This document shows positions 23,323-34,330 of a stretch of DNA of 64,000 bases, piece by piece. Every line of letters begins with the position of its first letter. Position 1 is the first letter of the stretch. Made by a program: the position numbers and the translations under genes. This DNA is from Erpobdella octoculata (taxonomy: Eukaryota; Annelida; Clitellata; Hirudinida; Erpobdellidae), in the NCBI GenBank assembly GCA_963978895.1, contig OZ022239.1:35987830-36051829 (forward strand), read 5' to 3'. The notes beneath the pieces are model-generated. The model searched no databases. It saw only the letters and a program-made list of their open reading frames with translations, and was not told the DNA's origin.

Positions 23323-24315
23323 CTCTACAGTTTCTAGACTCAATCTAAACTAGCGGCGGGTTTATCGAGAGGGGGCTCGCGGCTCGGACTGCCCGTTCCG
23401 CCCTGAAAAACATTTATTCATATATATGTTTATGATTTACTGTAAAAACAAGTTTTTTTGACTTCCTGACATTCTTCAAAAAAATGTCCAAAAAAATGTT
23501 TTATCATTTGGAGTGCTTATAGCAGGAATAACAATGAGCTCTTTGGCAGATTTAAAGTATTCAATAATTTTGTGTCGGCTAAACTCCATTATAAGCATAG
23601 CAAAGCTGATGTTCGGATTTTATTTATTCAATAAATTAGACCATAACTGTTTCAGTATCACTTGTGTTTCAGATCGCATTGGTTTTTCTGTTCAATTTTT
23701 TTTACAAATAAATTAGTAATACACGAGCTCGTATTTGAGTTATTTAATAATATAGAGTCAGACTTGCAGCGGGATCCCACCACCTAATCCCACGATTGCG
23801 ACCACTATAAAACAGCTAAATCCGGGCATGCCGAGAATGTTATACATAAACAAGTCCGGGGAGCGTATTTACAATCTGTGTTTAATCACAGGACGGATCG
23901 CACTGTGGTGGACAATAAATAATTAAAATGATGTAACTTTTAACATAACTTTTTGTTTTGTTTTTTTATACTTTACTTGTAAATAAAATTGTTGCTCTTT
24001 TTGTACTTTTAATTGCAACAAAGTTTGTTTCTTTATTTCTGACTATACTGATAACATTACATGTTTTCAATGATAACTTTCATGAAATAAAATTACATAC
24101 TCTAACTTTGAAATTTAAACAAGTCCATATATAGTAGATTGACATAAACAATTGTATACTATTTATATAGTTATGTGAGATACTACATTTGTTTTAATTT
24201 TGGTTCTTTTTGGCCAAAGTACAAAATTGTTTTCCTGTGAAATATGGTGGGATCCAACAGCGCTACTATCTTCACGAGTAGCGGTAGAAATTCTGTTGAA
24301 TGACTCGTATTTGTA
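23323..24315. other. Duplicated tRNA-flank segment, no gene
   Basis: 23670-23845 resembles 21780-21905 (shared ATTGGTTTTTCTGTTCA, ACTATAAAACA and CATGCCG segments), the region just upstream of the truncated tRNA-Ala. It appears to be a further copy of the tRNA cassette flank that lost the tRNA. No coding sequence is seen. Confidence 0.5.
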
Positions 24316-24671
24316 TGGACCACAAAAGTCTGACGTAACACGAGCTTGACTGGAGATAAACAAATAATTGAGATCTATAGCCGTACACCTGATTTTTCTT
24401 AATCGATATATTTTAGCGTCTTAATAACTAGAAATTGTTAAGAATATTGTTTTATAATAGCATTTATTGAGCCTAAAATAAAATTTTTAATATATTTTTA
24501 AAATGTTTCCCATCGCTTTATTAAGTTAATATTAACTTGAAAAAAATTAGCTATAACCTAATGTAGGTAAATTTAATGACAAAGATAAAGCCATTTAAAG
24601 CCGTATCGGCACTGTAAACAAGGTTTGTTTGTCTCCAGTGTATTTTGTGACGTCACGACTTTTGTGGTCCA
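24316..24671. mobile_element. MITE with 24-bp inverted ends
   Basis: The ends TGGACCACAAAAGTC and GACTTTTGTGGTCCA are inverted copies about 355 bp apart, and homology continues inward over the GTGACGTCAC-like segment. The interior is A+T-rich and non-coding. No clear target duplication is visible, so the superfamily is unassigned. Confidence 0.65.
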
Positions 24672-24991
24672 TTGAACAAAAAAGCCAGGTTTTAAGTTGA
24701 TACAAATTTAAAATTCATCGGACTCCAGCGAGATTGGAAAAAAAATTATCCAAGTAAGTGGATGTAGGTATGACTGTATCTACTAGAAAAAAAAGTATTT
24801 TAGAATGTTTTTATTCTGAAAATTTTCCTTTATAAAATTATATTTTTAATTGAACAACGTTGAAGGTAAACACCTAATCAATATTAAAAATTCCGTAAAT
24901 ATGGTAGCTAAGCAGTACCCTATTTCAGAACATGTCTGTCCAAATACAGCGCTTGGTCCTGTGTTTGTACAAAGATCGTAAATACGTGTCC

Positions 24992-25064
24992 GGGGAACTA
25001 GCTCAGATGGTAGAGCGCTCGCTTAGCATGCGAGAGGTACGGGGATCGATACCCCGGTTCTCCA
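24992..25064 (+). tRNA. tRNA-Ala (AGC)
   Basis: A full 73-base cloverleaf with anticodon AGC, an intact A box (TAGCTCAGATGGTAG) and B box (GGATCGATACC). A TTTT run about 10 bases downstream can terminate pol III. It is the most canonical of the Ala copies. Confidence 0.92.
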
Positions 25065-25561
25065 AAAGATCCGTTTTGAGATTTTGCAGACTCCACGTAA
25101 TAGTCGACTGACGTTCAACTCAGGCCCGTAGGCAGGATTTAGTTAGTGGGGGGGCTATGAAAAGTAGTAGGGGGGCTACTGACGAACGGGGACAACGAAG
25201 AAGCCTGAGCGCGAGCGCCGAAGGTGCGAAGCCCCTCACGATAAGGTAATAAGGAGATTCGCCAAAGCATTTTTTAGCATTTGGCACAAAATGGCATCCA
25301 ATTTTGGATATCCTATTATGCGATTTTAGGTTTTCTAAATATTGCTGCTCGTAATAACAAAAATTAACAATTTTCACAGGCAATTTTGTCAAATAACAGT
25401 ATGCTTGTTGTTATCCACAATCTTGATTTTAGAAGCGGGCATGGCACACCCCTGGGATGACAGCACTGAATCAAATTGTTCAAATTTAATTATTGATTAA
25501 CACAACCATTATACTGGTATAGTCCACAATACAATAACTTTCTTATTTTTTTTTTATAAAA

Positions 25562-26230
25562 ATTTGTACATCTGTATCAAATGCCAAGAAATCAATAGAA
25601 TAAAATCGGATTTAAATATTTGTCTCGACAAAGATCAATCCACATTATAATAAAATGTACTATTTAGTTTAGCTTCTCATTTTAAGTTACTACACATCCA
25701 TTCATGTGTTACACATAAAACTTGTCATCATTTTCTAAACAATCTAACTAGAAGATTAGATTATATATCAAGTATATCATTATACTTAAATTGTTATAAA
25801 AATTGTGTGGTTTGACAGTAAGCTTTAAATTGTTTTTTCGAATTAATCAGTTCAGAATATTGGGTTTAATAGTATTGCACTGTCAGACTAGCACTAAAAA
25901 GACTAAATTATGAAAATAGTTTGAATTATTGAGAGTCATTCAAAAATCAAAAGCAAATGTTTGTCAGCTAAGCTGAATTAGTTTCTTTCTCTGTTCTAAA
26001 ACTGTAAGATTGAAGTTATTATAGTATTGTAAGACTAAGTCCATGCACTGATTATGAAACTGACGACAATTTTCATGTGTAAAACATGAATGGATGTGTA
26101 GTAGCTTGAAATAAGAAACAAAATTAAAAAGTGCATTTCATTATAATGTGGTTTGATCATTGTCAAGACAATTATTTGAATCCGATTTTATTTTATTGCA
26201 TTCTTGGTATTTGATACAGGTGTACACATT
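25562..26230. repeat. Inverted repeat (foldback) inside hAT element
   Basis: A left arm (about 25562-25745) and right arm (about 26060-26230) are complementary with roughly 80 percent identity by eye. Shared markers include CTACACATCCATTCATG, CCACATTATAAT and ATAAAATCGGATT. The loop between them is about 315 bp. It may be a foldback element inserted in the hAT element, or an internal duplication of it. Confidence 0.7.
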
Positions 26231-26257
26231 TTCAACAAAAATTTTAATAAATTACAA

Positions 26258-26944
26258 TTACAACAAAATGCGACGTGATTGAATAGAAAATTTCTGCAAG
26301 AAGGTATTCATATCAATTGCTTTAAAGAGCGATTTTTCAAATGCCAGAAGTATAAGTTTGCTCTTTCTCTCATGGGACATTGATTTTCTCTGTGGTCGTA
26401 GTACTCGTGTTAGACAAGAAAATGAATTCTCCCAAGTGGCAGTCGAGATGCCGAGAGTCATTGCAGCTGAATAGTGCCAATGTAAAGTAGGAAATGCATC
26501 TTTATAGTCCAGCATAAAATCCATCTCTTCCTGGAGACTGCAGCCTGGTTGAAATTTGTTTTTTAGAAACCTATTTGCAATGAGAGCCTCGTCTGCAATA
26601 TACTTTTCAACATCGTCATGCCTGTCATGTTTTAGCAGTTGCGTAAACAGTTTAAGGTCATTGACATCTAAAAATTTGTCTGATGTAGGTAGAAGGGCAG
26701 ACACTGCACAAGTCAAATCTTTATAAGAACCATCAACAAACCTCTCCATCAACTCTCCTAATATACTGTCCAACATGCTAAAATAAACAGCACGAAGCTG
26801 ATTCCACTCTTGTGAACACTCTTGCTCATTACTCTGTCCAAGAGTAGACATAACTACAGAATCACGTAGCGTGCTACTCTGTAACTTTTGCTCTTTTGGT
26901 ATAGGTTGTAGCAATGGTTCATCTATTATCTCGACTTCATTCAC
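26258..26944 (-). pseudogene. hAT transposase, C-terminal part
   Basis: The 228-residue frame has the hAT C-terminal signature: FPTLHWHYSAAMTLGIST, then TATWENSFSCLTRVLRPQRK and a terminal helical region LILLAFEKSLFKAIDMNTFL. This is the pattern of zinc-finger-MYM/TTF-type hAT transposases (TATCERSFS in typical members). The N-terminal zinc finger and first catalytic Asp region are absent. The fragment may be expressed but is not a complete transposase. Confidence 0.75.
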
Positions 26945-27221
26945 TTTTTTTATTTAATTTTATTTAATACATTTATATTTAAATTTAAATTGCGGATTGT
27001 AACGTCCTAATCATTTGGCTGGCTTAAGTGTAAATAAGGTGAAAAAGCCTGCCAAAAATTCTAGTGGGGGGGCTTAAATTTTTAGCCCCCCAGCCCCCCC
27101 GCTAGCTACGGGCTTGGTTCAACTCGTTCAATGTTATAAACTAACTAGCAGTGCTCGTCGCGGTTTAGTTCGTTTGAAATTAACAAAAATTTGAACCGTG
27201 CATCTAGGCCCGGCCCAGCCC

Positions 27222-28772
27222 CAGAGGCGTGGATTCAGCAAAATGTTGAGGAGGGTGAAGGTTTTTAAAATTTAACCCAGAGAATCTTCAAAAAAAAAAT
27301 GACCGTATACACTTGTATGTTTTGTATGTTGTATTTTCATGTAAAACATCATATTAGTTAAAAAAAGTTTAAAAACATTAAACTTTTATTTAATATTGAA
27401 TGCAGACAGAAAACGTAATTATGAATGTAACAAAGGGTATCGACGTTCTTTCATTGTTACAAAATTGTCCACTAAATCATCAAGATCAAGTAAACTGAAG
27501 GTATTAAAACATTGGAAAATAATAGCAGAAATTTAACCAGGGGCGCAACTAAGAGGGCGAAAGCCCCCCAGACCAAATCAGAGGGTCCTGCAATTATTCC
27601 AAATTCGATGAATGTTTTTTGGGTAGAGGGGTGGGGGTGCTATATTTATTCATAAACTTATTTTTTTACAATTGCTTAAGCTGGTTTGAGACTGATTTTG
27701 ACTATTTTCAGTTTGTAGTCTATATTTTCTATCACTAATAAATTCTTAAAGATACCAAAAAGAGACTGCAGACTCAAGATAGTCAATAAAATTTTTCGCC
27801 TGCGGTGGGCTTTTTTTTTTAATTTGAGCAAGCCCCCCGTCGAGCGCAAATCAGAAGGCCCTGCAATTTTTCCTAATATGAGGGGTTTTTCTTTGGGTGG
27901 GGGGGTTGTGAGAAGTGAGGGGTGCAATATTTATTCATAAAATTATATTTTTTATAATTGCTTTAACTGGTTTGAGACTGATTTTGATTATCTTCAGTTT
28001 GCAGTCTTTATTTTCTATCATTAATAAATTATTAAAGATACCAAAAAAAAACTGCAAACTCAAGATAGTCAAAAAAAATTTTTTCCTGCGGCGGGCTTAT
28101 TTCTCTTTTTAAAACTGGTAATACTACATTTATTCATAAACTTATTTTTTTACAATTGCTTTAACTGGTTTGAAACTGAGTTTGACTATCTTTTAGTTTG
28201 CAGTCTCTCTTTTTTTTCATTAATAAATTATTAAAGATACCAAAAAAAGACTGCAGACTAAAAATAGTCCAAAAAAATTTTACCTGCGGCGGCCTTTTTT
28301 CATTTTTCACACTTGAGCCTTCCCCAGCATTTTCAACTGGTTGTGCCCCTGGATTTAACTAACTGGATATTATTTACCAAGTATGATAAATACTGCTTTC
28401 ATCAACTAATCTAAATACTCAATCGTGTGTGAGCTAATAAAATAATTTAAAATGAATTAGAAAAATCTTGGTGAGAAAGCTCAAGCAGCCGGGTAGGATA
28501 AGAATATCCTAATCGTCAAGCTAGGACAGATACACGAGGCTTAAGTTCATACGAGTTCGATCGGATGGACCGAAGGCACTGAAAGAAAAATATTGGCAGG
28601 AATATAACTAGGTAGATATAATTCAAAAAGTATGATAAACATAAAATACTGCTTTTATCAAATAATCTAAATATTCAATCATGGATGAGCTAGAAAAGAT
28701 ATTTTTTATATTTGGTAGAAAAATCTTGAGGGAACCGTAGCCCCCATCAGCCCTTCCCAATCCACGCCTCTG
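27222..28772. mobile_element. Non-autonomous hAT-like element
   Basis: Inverted ends CAGAGGCGTGGATT and AATCCACGCCTCTG are perfect over 14 bp and flanked by the exact 8-bp duplication CCCAGCCC (27214-27221, 28773-28780). It is inserted in the G+C tract of a Helitron-like element and itself carries a further element at 27538-28351. No transposase coding is present. Confidence 0.85.
27538..28351. mobile_element. Non-autonomous hAT-like element, nested
   Basis: Ends CAGGGGCGCAAC and GTTGTGCCCCTG are inverted with one mismatch. The flanks AATTTAAC and GATTTAAC are a near-exact 8-bp duplication. The interior is three tandem copies of a roughly 230-bp unit (about 27640-27840, 27930-28105, 28115-28300), each with TTTATTCATAAA, CTGGTTTGAGACTGA-like and AAAGATACCAAAAA segments. 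Confidence 0.75.
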
Positions 28773-29055
28773 CCCAGCCCGGCCAGTTTTTACAGTCCTA
28801 AAATCCCTAAATACTTGGCAAATAATCTCGGCCCGGCCCGGTTTGACTTCAGGTCTGGCCCGGCCCATCTGAAAGCCCAACACGGATTTTTGAGACAAAA
28901 CCGGCTCATTTCACAGGCAGAAGATTCTAGACCTGGTTTATTATTTATTTACAAAATTTCAGACTCGAACAGACCCGTTTCATAAGCACAAACGTCTAGG
29001 CCTGGCACGGTCCGTGCTGAAATGGTCTCAGTCAGTTTTAACGGGGATAAAACCT

Positions 29056-30350
29056 TAGAGCTAGACCGAAAGCACGAAACAAGAACCGAACCAAATCTCT
29101 AATTATTGGCCGAAGCCGAACCATAATTTTACAACTTTCGCAATTAAAAAATTTAAAAAGACGTTAATTTGCAAATGTATTTTTTTCAATCTAATAGCAT
29201 AAAAAATATAATTATTTTATTCAAAATGTGTATAAAAGTTATATAATTATTTAACATCACTCAATAATTACATCCAAACAATCGAAGATTGTATGCAAGA
29301 AATAATAATTTTTCACAATTTTCACCTAGGAGTGAATTTCGACGATCCGCATAAATTTGACCGGCCGAACTGAACATTTGCTCACTTGCTACGCTAGTAG
29401 GTGGTGCCGACAAGAACTTTTGCGCAGCAACTTCAAGTTGAGGATATTGACTGTGATGCCAATAAGCAAAAATGTTGGTTGAACAAGGTAAATGTGGCGC
29501 ATGGAGGTACGATTTCAATTCCACCTCAAATGTTGAATCTCTTATTTCATTTGCATTTGTTGATGGTGTCAAATGACCAATGTTGTGATCATCCCAAAAA
29601 GAGTAGTGAGTAAAAAAAACCTACGGACACGGATTTCTGTATTGTCAGGGATGCTAACGTTGCACTTCTTAATTTGCAAACAGAGTCATTGGATGAAACA
29701 ACATTTTTATTCATCAGTTCTAAAAAGTGTATAACTGTGTTTTTGCATTTTTTTAACAACTTTGTTACTATTGGGATCACAATTGATACGGAAGCTTCAT
29801 CTAAGCATATTTCTAACGTTGCATCAAAAAATGGTTCCAAGACTAAAACTATCCTTTCCAATAACTCCCATTCTGAATTTGACAGCGAATCAATTTCGCT
29901 GTAAAGATTCAATGTTTTTTTTGCTCTTTCATACGTTGAAGCATCATGTAGATACTGTTCTATCGCATTTCAACATCTTGTATCATCATATGCTGTGGAA
30001 CACAATAAGAATTTTGAATTTCATTTAATTTACGAACTGCAGATTCGATGTGTTTAAAGTGGAAGACGATTTTTCTTGATGCTTTGACTAACTTCTCCAC
30101 CGTAGATTGAGTGAGTAACGCATCATTGAGTACTAGTTGCAGTATGTGGGCCATACAACCTATATCATCTATTGTTGAACAACTTTTAATTTTTTTGTAG
30201 GTTCGGTTTGTGCCGAAACCTAGCAAAAAATACACCGAAACTAAAACCTTGCCAAAACCAGAGCAATCGAAACCAGAGCAACCGAAACCGCTTTTAAGCC
30301 TGGTTTCGTTGCCGAAACCGTAACCGAAACCGAGTTTCGGTCTAGCTCTA
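29056..30350 (-). mobile_element. hAT-family transposon with decayed transposase
   Basis: Ends TAGAGCTAGACCGAAA and its complement (TTTCGGTCTAGCTCTA) are flanked by an exact 8-bp duplication TAAAACCT (29048-29055, 30351-30358). CCGAAACC/GGTTTCGG subterminal motifs recur many times between about 30210 and 30345 and once or twice at the left end, a pattern typical of transposase-binding sites. Transposase fragments lie on the minus strand. It sits inside the minus-strand Helitron-like element. Confidence 0.92.
29261..30190 (-). pseudogene. hAT transposase pseudogene (ZBED-like)
   Basis: Three disjoint frames follow in transposase order on the minus strand. At about 30190-29960: IGCMAHILQLVLNDAL with a helical region, the segment around the second catalytic Asp. 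At 29912-29589: LERIVLVLEPFFDATLEI. At 29572-29261: the dimerisation domain FLSAPPTSVASEQMFSSAGQ followed by IYADRRNSLLGENCEKLLFL. Frameshifts and a deletion separate them and the BED-finger N-terminus is gone, so the protein is dead. Confidence 0.85.
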
Positions 30351-31120
30351 TAAAACCTCAATGCTCGGAAACAAACTTTTCGAAAAATAATGAATCACGT
30401 ATCTCATTATTTAAAAAAAACTAAATTCTGAATTTTATTGTTTTTACATTTCCAGTTATTGAGTTTTCAAGCAAATAATCCTTTTTTCTAATTAACACTT
30501 GTAGTCCCGGAAGCTCAAATATAAAACAAATTGGTAAAAATGTGTAACTTTATTTTTTAAGTATTATCCAAATATTAATTTTTCTCTTTTTAGTTTCTTA
30601 GTGGCAGTTATTTAAAAATAACATATAACTTTATTTTCAACCCTACGTGCGAGTTTACAAAAACCAAATTTTCAAAAAATGATAAAACACGTATCTCTTT
30701 ATTTTAAAAAATAAAGATACCGAATTTCAACACTTTGACGTATTTAAATTTTGAGTTTTTAAAGAAATATTTTTGTCCACCCCACATTTGAGGTCCCGGA
30801 AGTAAAATTATCAAAAAATAGTGAAACACGTATCTTTATTTCTCGAATAAATACTGAATACTAATTTTTTACATCTGTAGCACTTACAGCTTTTGAGTAA
30901 CAGTTATTCTAAAATACAAGAAACTTAGAAGTTCTCTACTTGTTGAGAAAAAGAGAGAGAGGAAAGTAGTTGTAGAGACTAGCCACATGGAGAGCTCGTG
31001 AGGATTTATTTTAAGCGATTGCAGCTGACTATATAAATATCGAAACTTTAATTACAAATCACATTTAATTTGAACAACTACAAAAATAAGAATAAAAATA
31101 TGTTTTTATGCGACCAGACC

Positions 31121-31157
31121 GCATCGGCTGTTCAGTGGTAGAATGCTCGCCTGCCAC
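31121..31157 (+). pseudogene. tRNA-Gly(GCC) pseudogene, 5' half
   Basis: 37 bases match the intact tRNA-Gly at 31741 except one base in the D-arm junction, then the match stops abruptly after the anticodon (CTGCCAC). The upstream flank (about 31000-31120) is also a near copy of the flank at 31590-31740, showing a segmental duplication. Confidence 0.8.
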
Positions 31158-31227
31158 TATCAGCCCTAAAGATCAAAAGAGGTGGCGCTGCTGTCAACAA
31201 AAATATATAATAAAATTGAAAAAAAAA

Positions 31228-31254
31228 CCGTCATTTTTGACGGGCTATCTCTAG
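31228..31254 (+). mobile_element. Helitron-type 3' terminus
   Basis: A perfect 6-bp hairpin CCGTCA-TTTT-TGACGG is followed 7 bases later by CTAG (31251-31254) and T. This is the classic Helitron 3' end structure. The element body upstream has no defined 5' end. Confidence 0.5.
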
Positions 31255-31491
31255 TATATAGATAATTTGTGTTTGAAGTAGAGCTCGGTATTTTTTAGAT
31301 TCAGCTAATCAACAACTAAAATACTCGGCCCGTGCTCATTTGGGCATGGGAAATAGCTTTGGCCCATCTCTTTTTGATAAGCCTAATATAAAAGTATTTT
31401 TTTATTTACAACGCTTAAAATGGTTTGTAATGCATTTTGTAACAGTTATGTGGTAAAATAAAACTAATGTCACCTATCAATCAAACCACAA

Positions 31492-31564
31492 GGGGAACTA
31501 GCTCACATGGTAGAGCGCTCGCTTTGCATGCGAGAGGTACGGGGATCGATACCCCGGTTCTCCA
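31492..31564 (+). tRNA. tRNA-Ala (TGC)
   Basis: A 73-base cloverleaf nearly identical to the AGC copies. The anticodon loop reads TTTGCAT, so the anticodon (31525-31527) is TGC. The stem pairing is unchanged and a T5 terminator lies shortly downstream. The A and B boxes are intact. Confidence 0.9.
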
Positions 31565-31740
31565 ACGGTTAGTTTTTGAGTTTGCTGTGAGGATTTATTT
31601 TAAGTTATAAGCGATTGCAGCTGATTATATAAATATCGAAACTTTAATTACAAATAATATTGATTATTAAACCCACAATCACCTTTAATTTGAACAACTA
31701 CAAAAATAAGAATAAAAATATGTTTTAACGAGAACAGACC

Positions 31741-31811
31741 GCATCGGTGGTTCAGTGGTAGAATGCTCGCCTGCCACGCGGGCGGCCCGGGTTCGATTCC
31801 CGGCCGATGCA
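31741..31811 (+). tRNA. tRNA-Gly (GCC)
   Basis: A 71-base cloverleaf with acceptor GCATCGG/CCGATGC, anticodon loop CTGCCAC (anticodon GCC), a T-arm with GGTTCGATTCC, discriminator A, and a TTTT terminator directly after. It closely matches the conserved animal tRNA-Gly-GCC. It lies 177 bases after tRNA-Ala(TGC) on the same strand. Confidence 0.95.
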
Positions 31812-32571
31812 CGTTTTGCAAAATTGTCGTGCTAATCAATAAAGCTTGAAATTTTATAAAAAGCTGCTGGTTAAAAAGAAAATCAAAAATTTAAAAGGAT
31901 TTTTCTCAAATCATTTCGGTTTGAGAGCATTGCACACATCTGGCGGTAAAAGTCAAGACACACCATTAAAGTTTGCCTCTAACCAGGTTTAACCATTTTA
32001 GTTTAATTACTTATTAAGGTCGTTAAAAAAGGCATTATACATCATCTTTGATATATTATTAGTAGATTTTGTCGAGATGACTTCCTTACAACTGTGAATG
32101 TAAAAAGTTTTACAGCATTAGGTACCAGGAAGTAATTGGATATAGAACATTGCAGTAGAAATAAAAAATTCCATGCTGGTAGAGAGTTAAATAAACGCCA
32201 CTTATATGTATTAAATTTGAATACACAAACTGCAATTTTTGTTTTAACCTGAAAAAAATTTCTGCCGTCAGTGGGGAAAAATGCTACGGATAAAGCATAT
32301 AACCGAATTGGGCGGGTCCGGATCAAACGAACAGACTCCGATGAGTTTTTTAAATAAATGGATTTTAGCCGCCGGATTAGACAGGAACTCGGTCAACCCG
32401 GAACAAAAATAAAAGAAGTTTGTTGTTTTTACGCAAAAAATAATAAAATTGAGTCTTTAATAATTTATTGACAAGAGTCAAGACAAGAGTTGTGCTAATA
32501 ATAGAAATTTTAAAAAAGCAAGAAGCATCACATGAAAGTAAATAATTGAAAAACAAATGAACAATTACTAA

Positions 32572-32942
32572 GGGATTGTCCATAAACGACGTCAAGTAAT
32601 TTTGGCCGTTTTGTAACCCCTCCCCTGTCAAACCTTCTCACCTAACGTCACGTCGGGCCTCCTCAAAAATGGAATCACAATCCCGCGACACCCCTCTCCA
32701 ACAAAACTCTAAGGCGTTTTCAAAACAGTCAAGGACGTTTTTATAAATATAAAATTATTGAACAAAAAAATAATTGAAATTAGTGTTGTTTTTTTTATTA
32801 AAAGTATAAAATATCGTTTATCTGACGTATTGAAATAATATTTACGTTATTTTTAATGTGACGTCACACTTCTCAAAACCCTTCTTTCGTCACACATCAT
32901 CACAAACGTTTGACCCCATTGACCTTATTTATAGACAGTCCC
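32572..32942. mobile_element. Harbinger-like MITE
   Basis: Ends GGGATTGTCCATAAACGACG and, reversed, GGGACTGTCTATAAATAAGG are inverted repeats flanked by a 3-bp TAA duplication (32569-32571, 32943-32945). A TWA target with GGG-starting ends fits PIF/Harbinger elements. The 371-bp interior is non-coding. Confidence 0.7.
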
Positions 32943-33084
32943 TAAGCCATAACATAAAAAACGGCTCGAAAAGCAGACCATCATTCCTAATCCAAATCAG
33001 ATTTTTTTTTAAATCAGTCAATCATTTAACGACAACAGATTTTAAAAAATTGATTAAAATTGATTACTTATCGAATCAATACGA

Positions 33085-33425
33085 TTTTATTTTTTAGAAA
33101 AGTATAACAGCGCCAATAATATTACATTAACATTTGCACGGAGCAGTTACTATGGCAACCGCTTAGAGTTCAAGGACATCGAGCGACACAATAAATCATA
33201 GATGTAACTTGTACATTTAACACACTTACAAATTACAGATGAACATCGTACAATTAACACATTTATAAATCGTCGATGAACAATTAACCAGTGTACATTT
33301 CATAGACTAGGATTCACTGATGTACAATTCCAGCCTACAGCTCACAAATGTACAATTCATAGACGTACAATTCGAAAACGAACAATTCACCAATGTATAC
33401 ACAAATTCCAACAATGTACAAAGGC
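33085..33425. repeat. Degenerate short tandem repeat (GTACAATTC-like)
   Basis: Variants of a roughly 20-bp unit with (A/T)GTACA(A/T)TT and CACxxATG recur loosely, suggesting an old minisatellite. Confidence 0.5.
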
Positions 33426-33669
33426 GGATCCAGGGAGGCAATCCTATTTGGCTAATAGACTTTGGACCCCTCGTCAAAATCCAATTTAAAAAAAATAAAA
33501 GGTTTAATTAATGATATATAGAGTAGAGTAGAGTCCCTCTCACAAACGTTCTAGATCCGGCCTTGACACTGCATAATATTTACACACGTTTTTACGTGTA
33601 TAATTCTAAAAATAACAACTTAACAAAAATGAGATTACATGAACAAAAATGACCTAAAAAAATTAACGT

Positions 33670-33879
33670 TCATTCAGCTGTTTTTCTATCAATTGAAACC
33701 AGTTCTGTAACAGACAAATTGCTATTACTGTGTGACGTAAGACTGCCAGAGCCGGTGGTTGAGCCAAGTGATGAAGATGGGGGGTTTGATTCCCTGGATG
33801 GACTCCACCTGTTCATCCACTCACCTGGCTCATTTTTTCTTATCTTTATTTTAACTTCTCCTTTGTCGCCATATTTCAC
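33670..33879 (-). CDS. Putative last exon of a long-intron gene
   Basis: A good acceptor (TTTTTTTGCCAG) precedes a 69-codon frame starting VKYGDKGEVKIKIRK and ending in a Ser-rich tail (SPSRESNPPSSSLGS, TSHSNSNLS) with a TAA stop at 33670-33672. It is phase 0 at its start and joins in frame to the exon at 34685-34775. Composition is coding-like. The family is not identified. A basic beta-strand segment following the exon at 34685 might be the C-terminal part of a PH-type domain. Confidence 0.45.
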   Translation of the reverse strand: MKYGDKGEVKIKIRKNEPGEWMNRWSPSRESNPPSSSLGSTTGSGSLTSHSNSNLSVTELVSIDRKTAE

Positions 33880-34330
33880 CTGGCAAAAAAAATGAGAATG
33901 ATTTATTTTTAAATAATAAATTCGACATAAAATCGTTTTCTTTTAAATTTAATACAATAGTTGTCAGTTGGTTGACGAATATGTTAAAGGAGATTTTGTT
34001 ATATGATTATTTTAGAGATATAGAAATTGAACACGTAAAAAATTATTTTTAGTTAGTTACATGAGAATTTTTCAACAAATTAAAATCAGGCTTGTATGAA
34101 AAATCTTATAAGCATAATAATTGTTTATTATTTAATAAAAACAAATTAAACAAATTGATTATCATGTTTTTATTGAATTAAACCACTTGTTAAATGAGCT
34201 TATAAAAACATAATTAATTATTTTATTAATCAATTCTGTAATCAGTCAATACTGCAATCAATCAATCATGTAATAAATCAATGATGTTATACATCAATCA
34301 AGTAATTAACAAATCATGTAATCCAATGAT

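Larger units (their letters stand above)
25121..27116 (-). mobile_element. hAT-family transposon with transposase remnant
   Basis: The ends CAGGCCCGTAG and CTACGGGCTTG are 11-bp inverted repeats with one mismatch, followed inward by G- or C-runs. They are flanked by an exact 8-bp duplication GTTCAACT (25113-25120, 27117-27124). The element carries the C-terminal half of a transposase on the minus strand. An inverted-repeat insertion (about 25562-26230) interrupts the rest. Confidence 0.88.
27145..30935 (-). mobile_element. Helitron-like element, minus orientation, carrying nested hATs
   Basis: The minus-strand 3' end is CTAG at 27145-27148, preceded by a tail related to those at 617 and 2077. 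TGCACGGTTCAAA (2030) is matched, reversed, at about 27190-27203. G+C-rich GGCCCGGCC tracts with the reversed ACCTGAAGTC motif occur at 27209-27221 and 28773-29047. Copies of the 157-bp repeat occur reversed at about 30360-30930. The 5' end is not defined. Insertions at 27222-28772 and 29056-30350 interrupt it. Confidence 0.6.
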
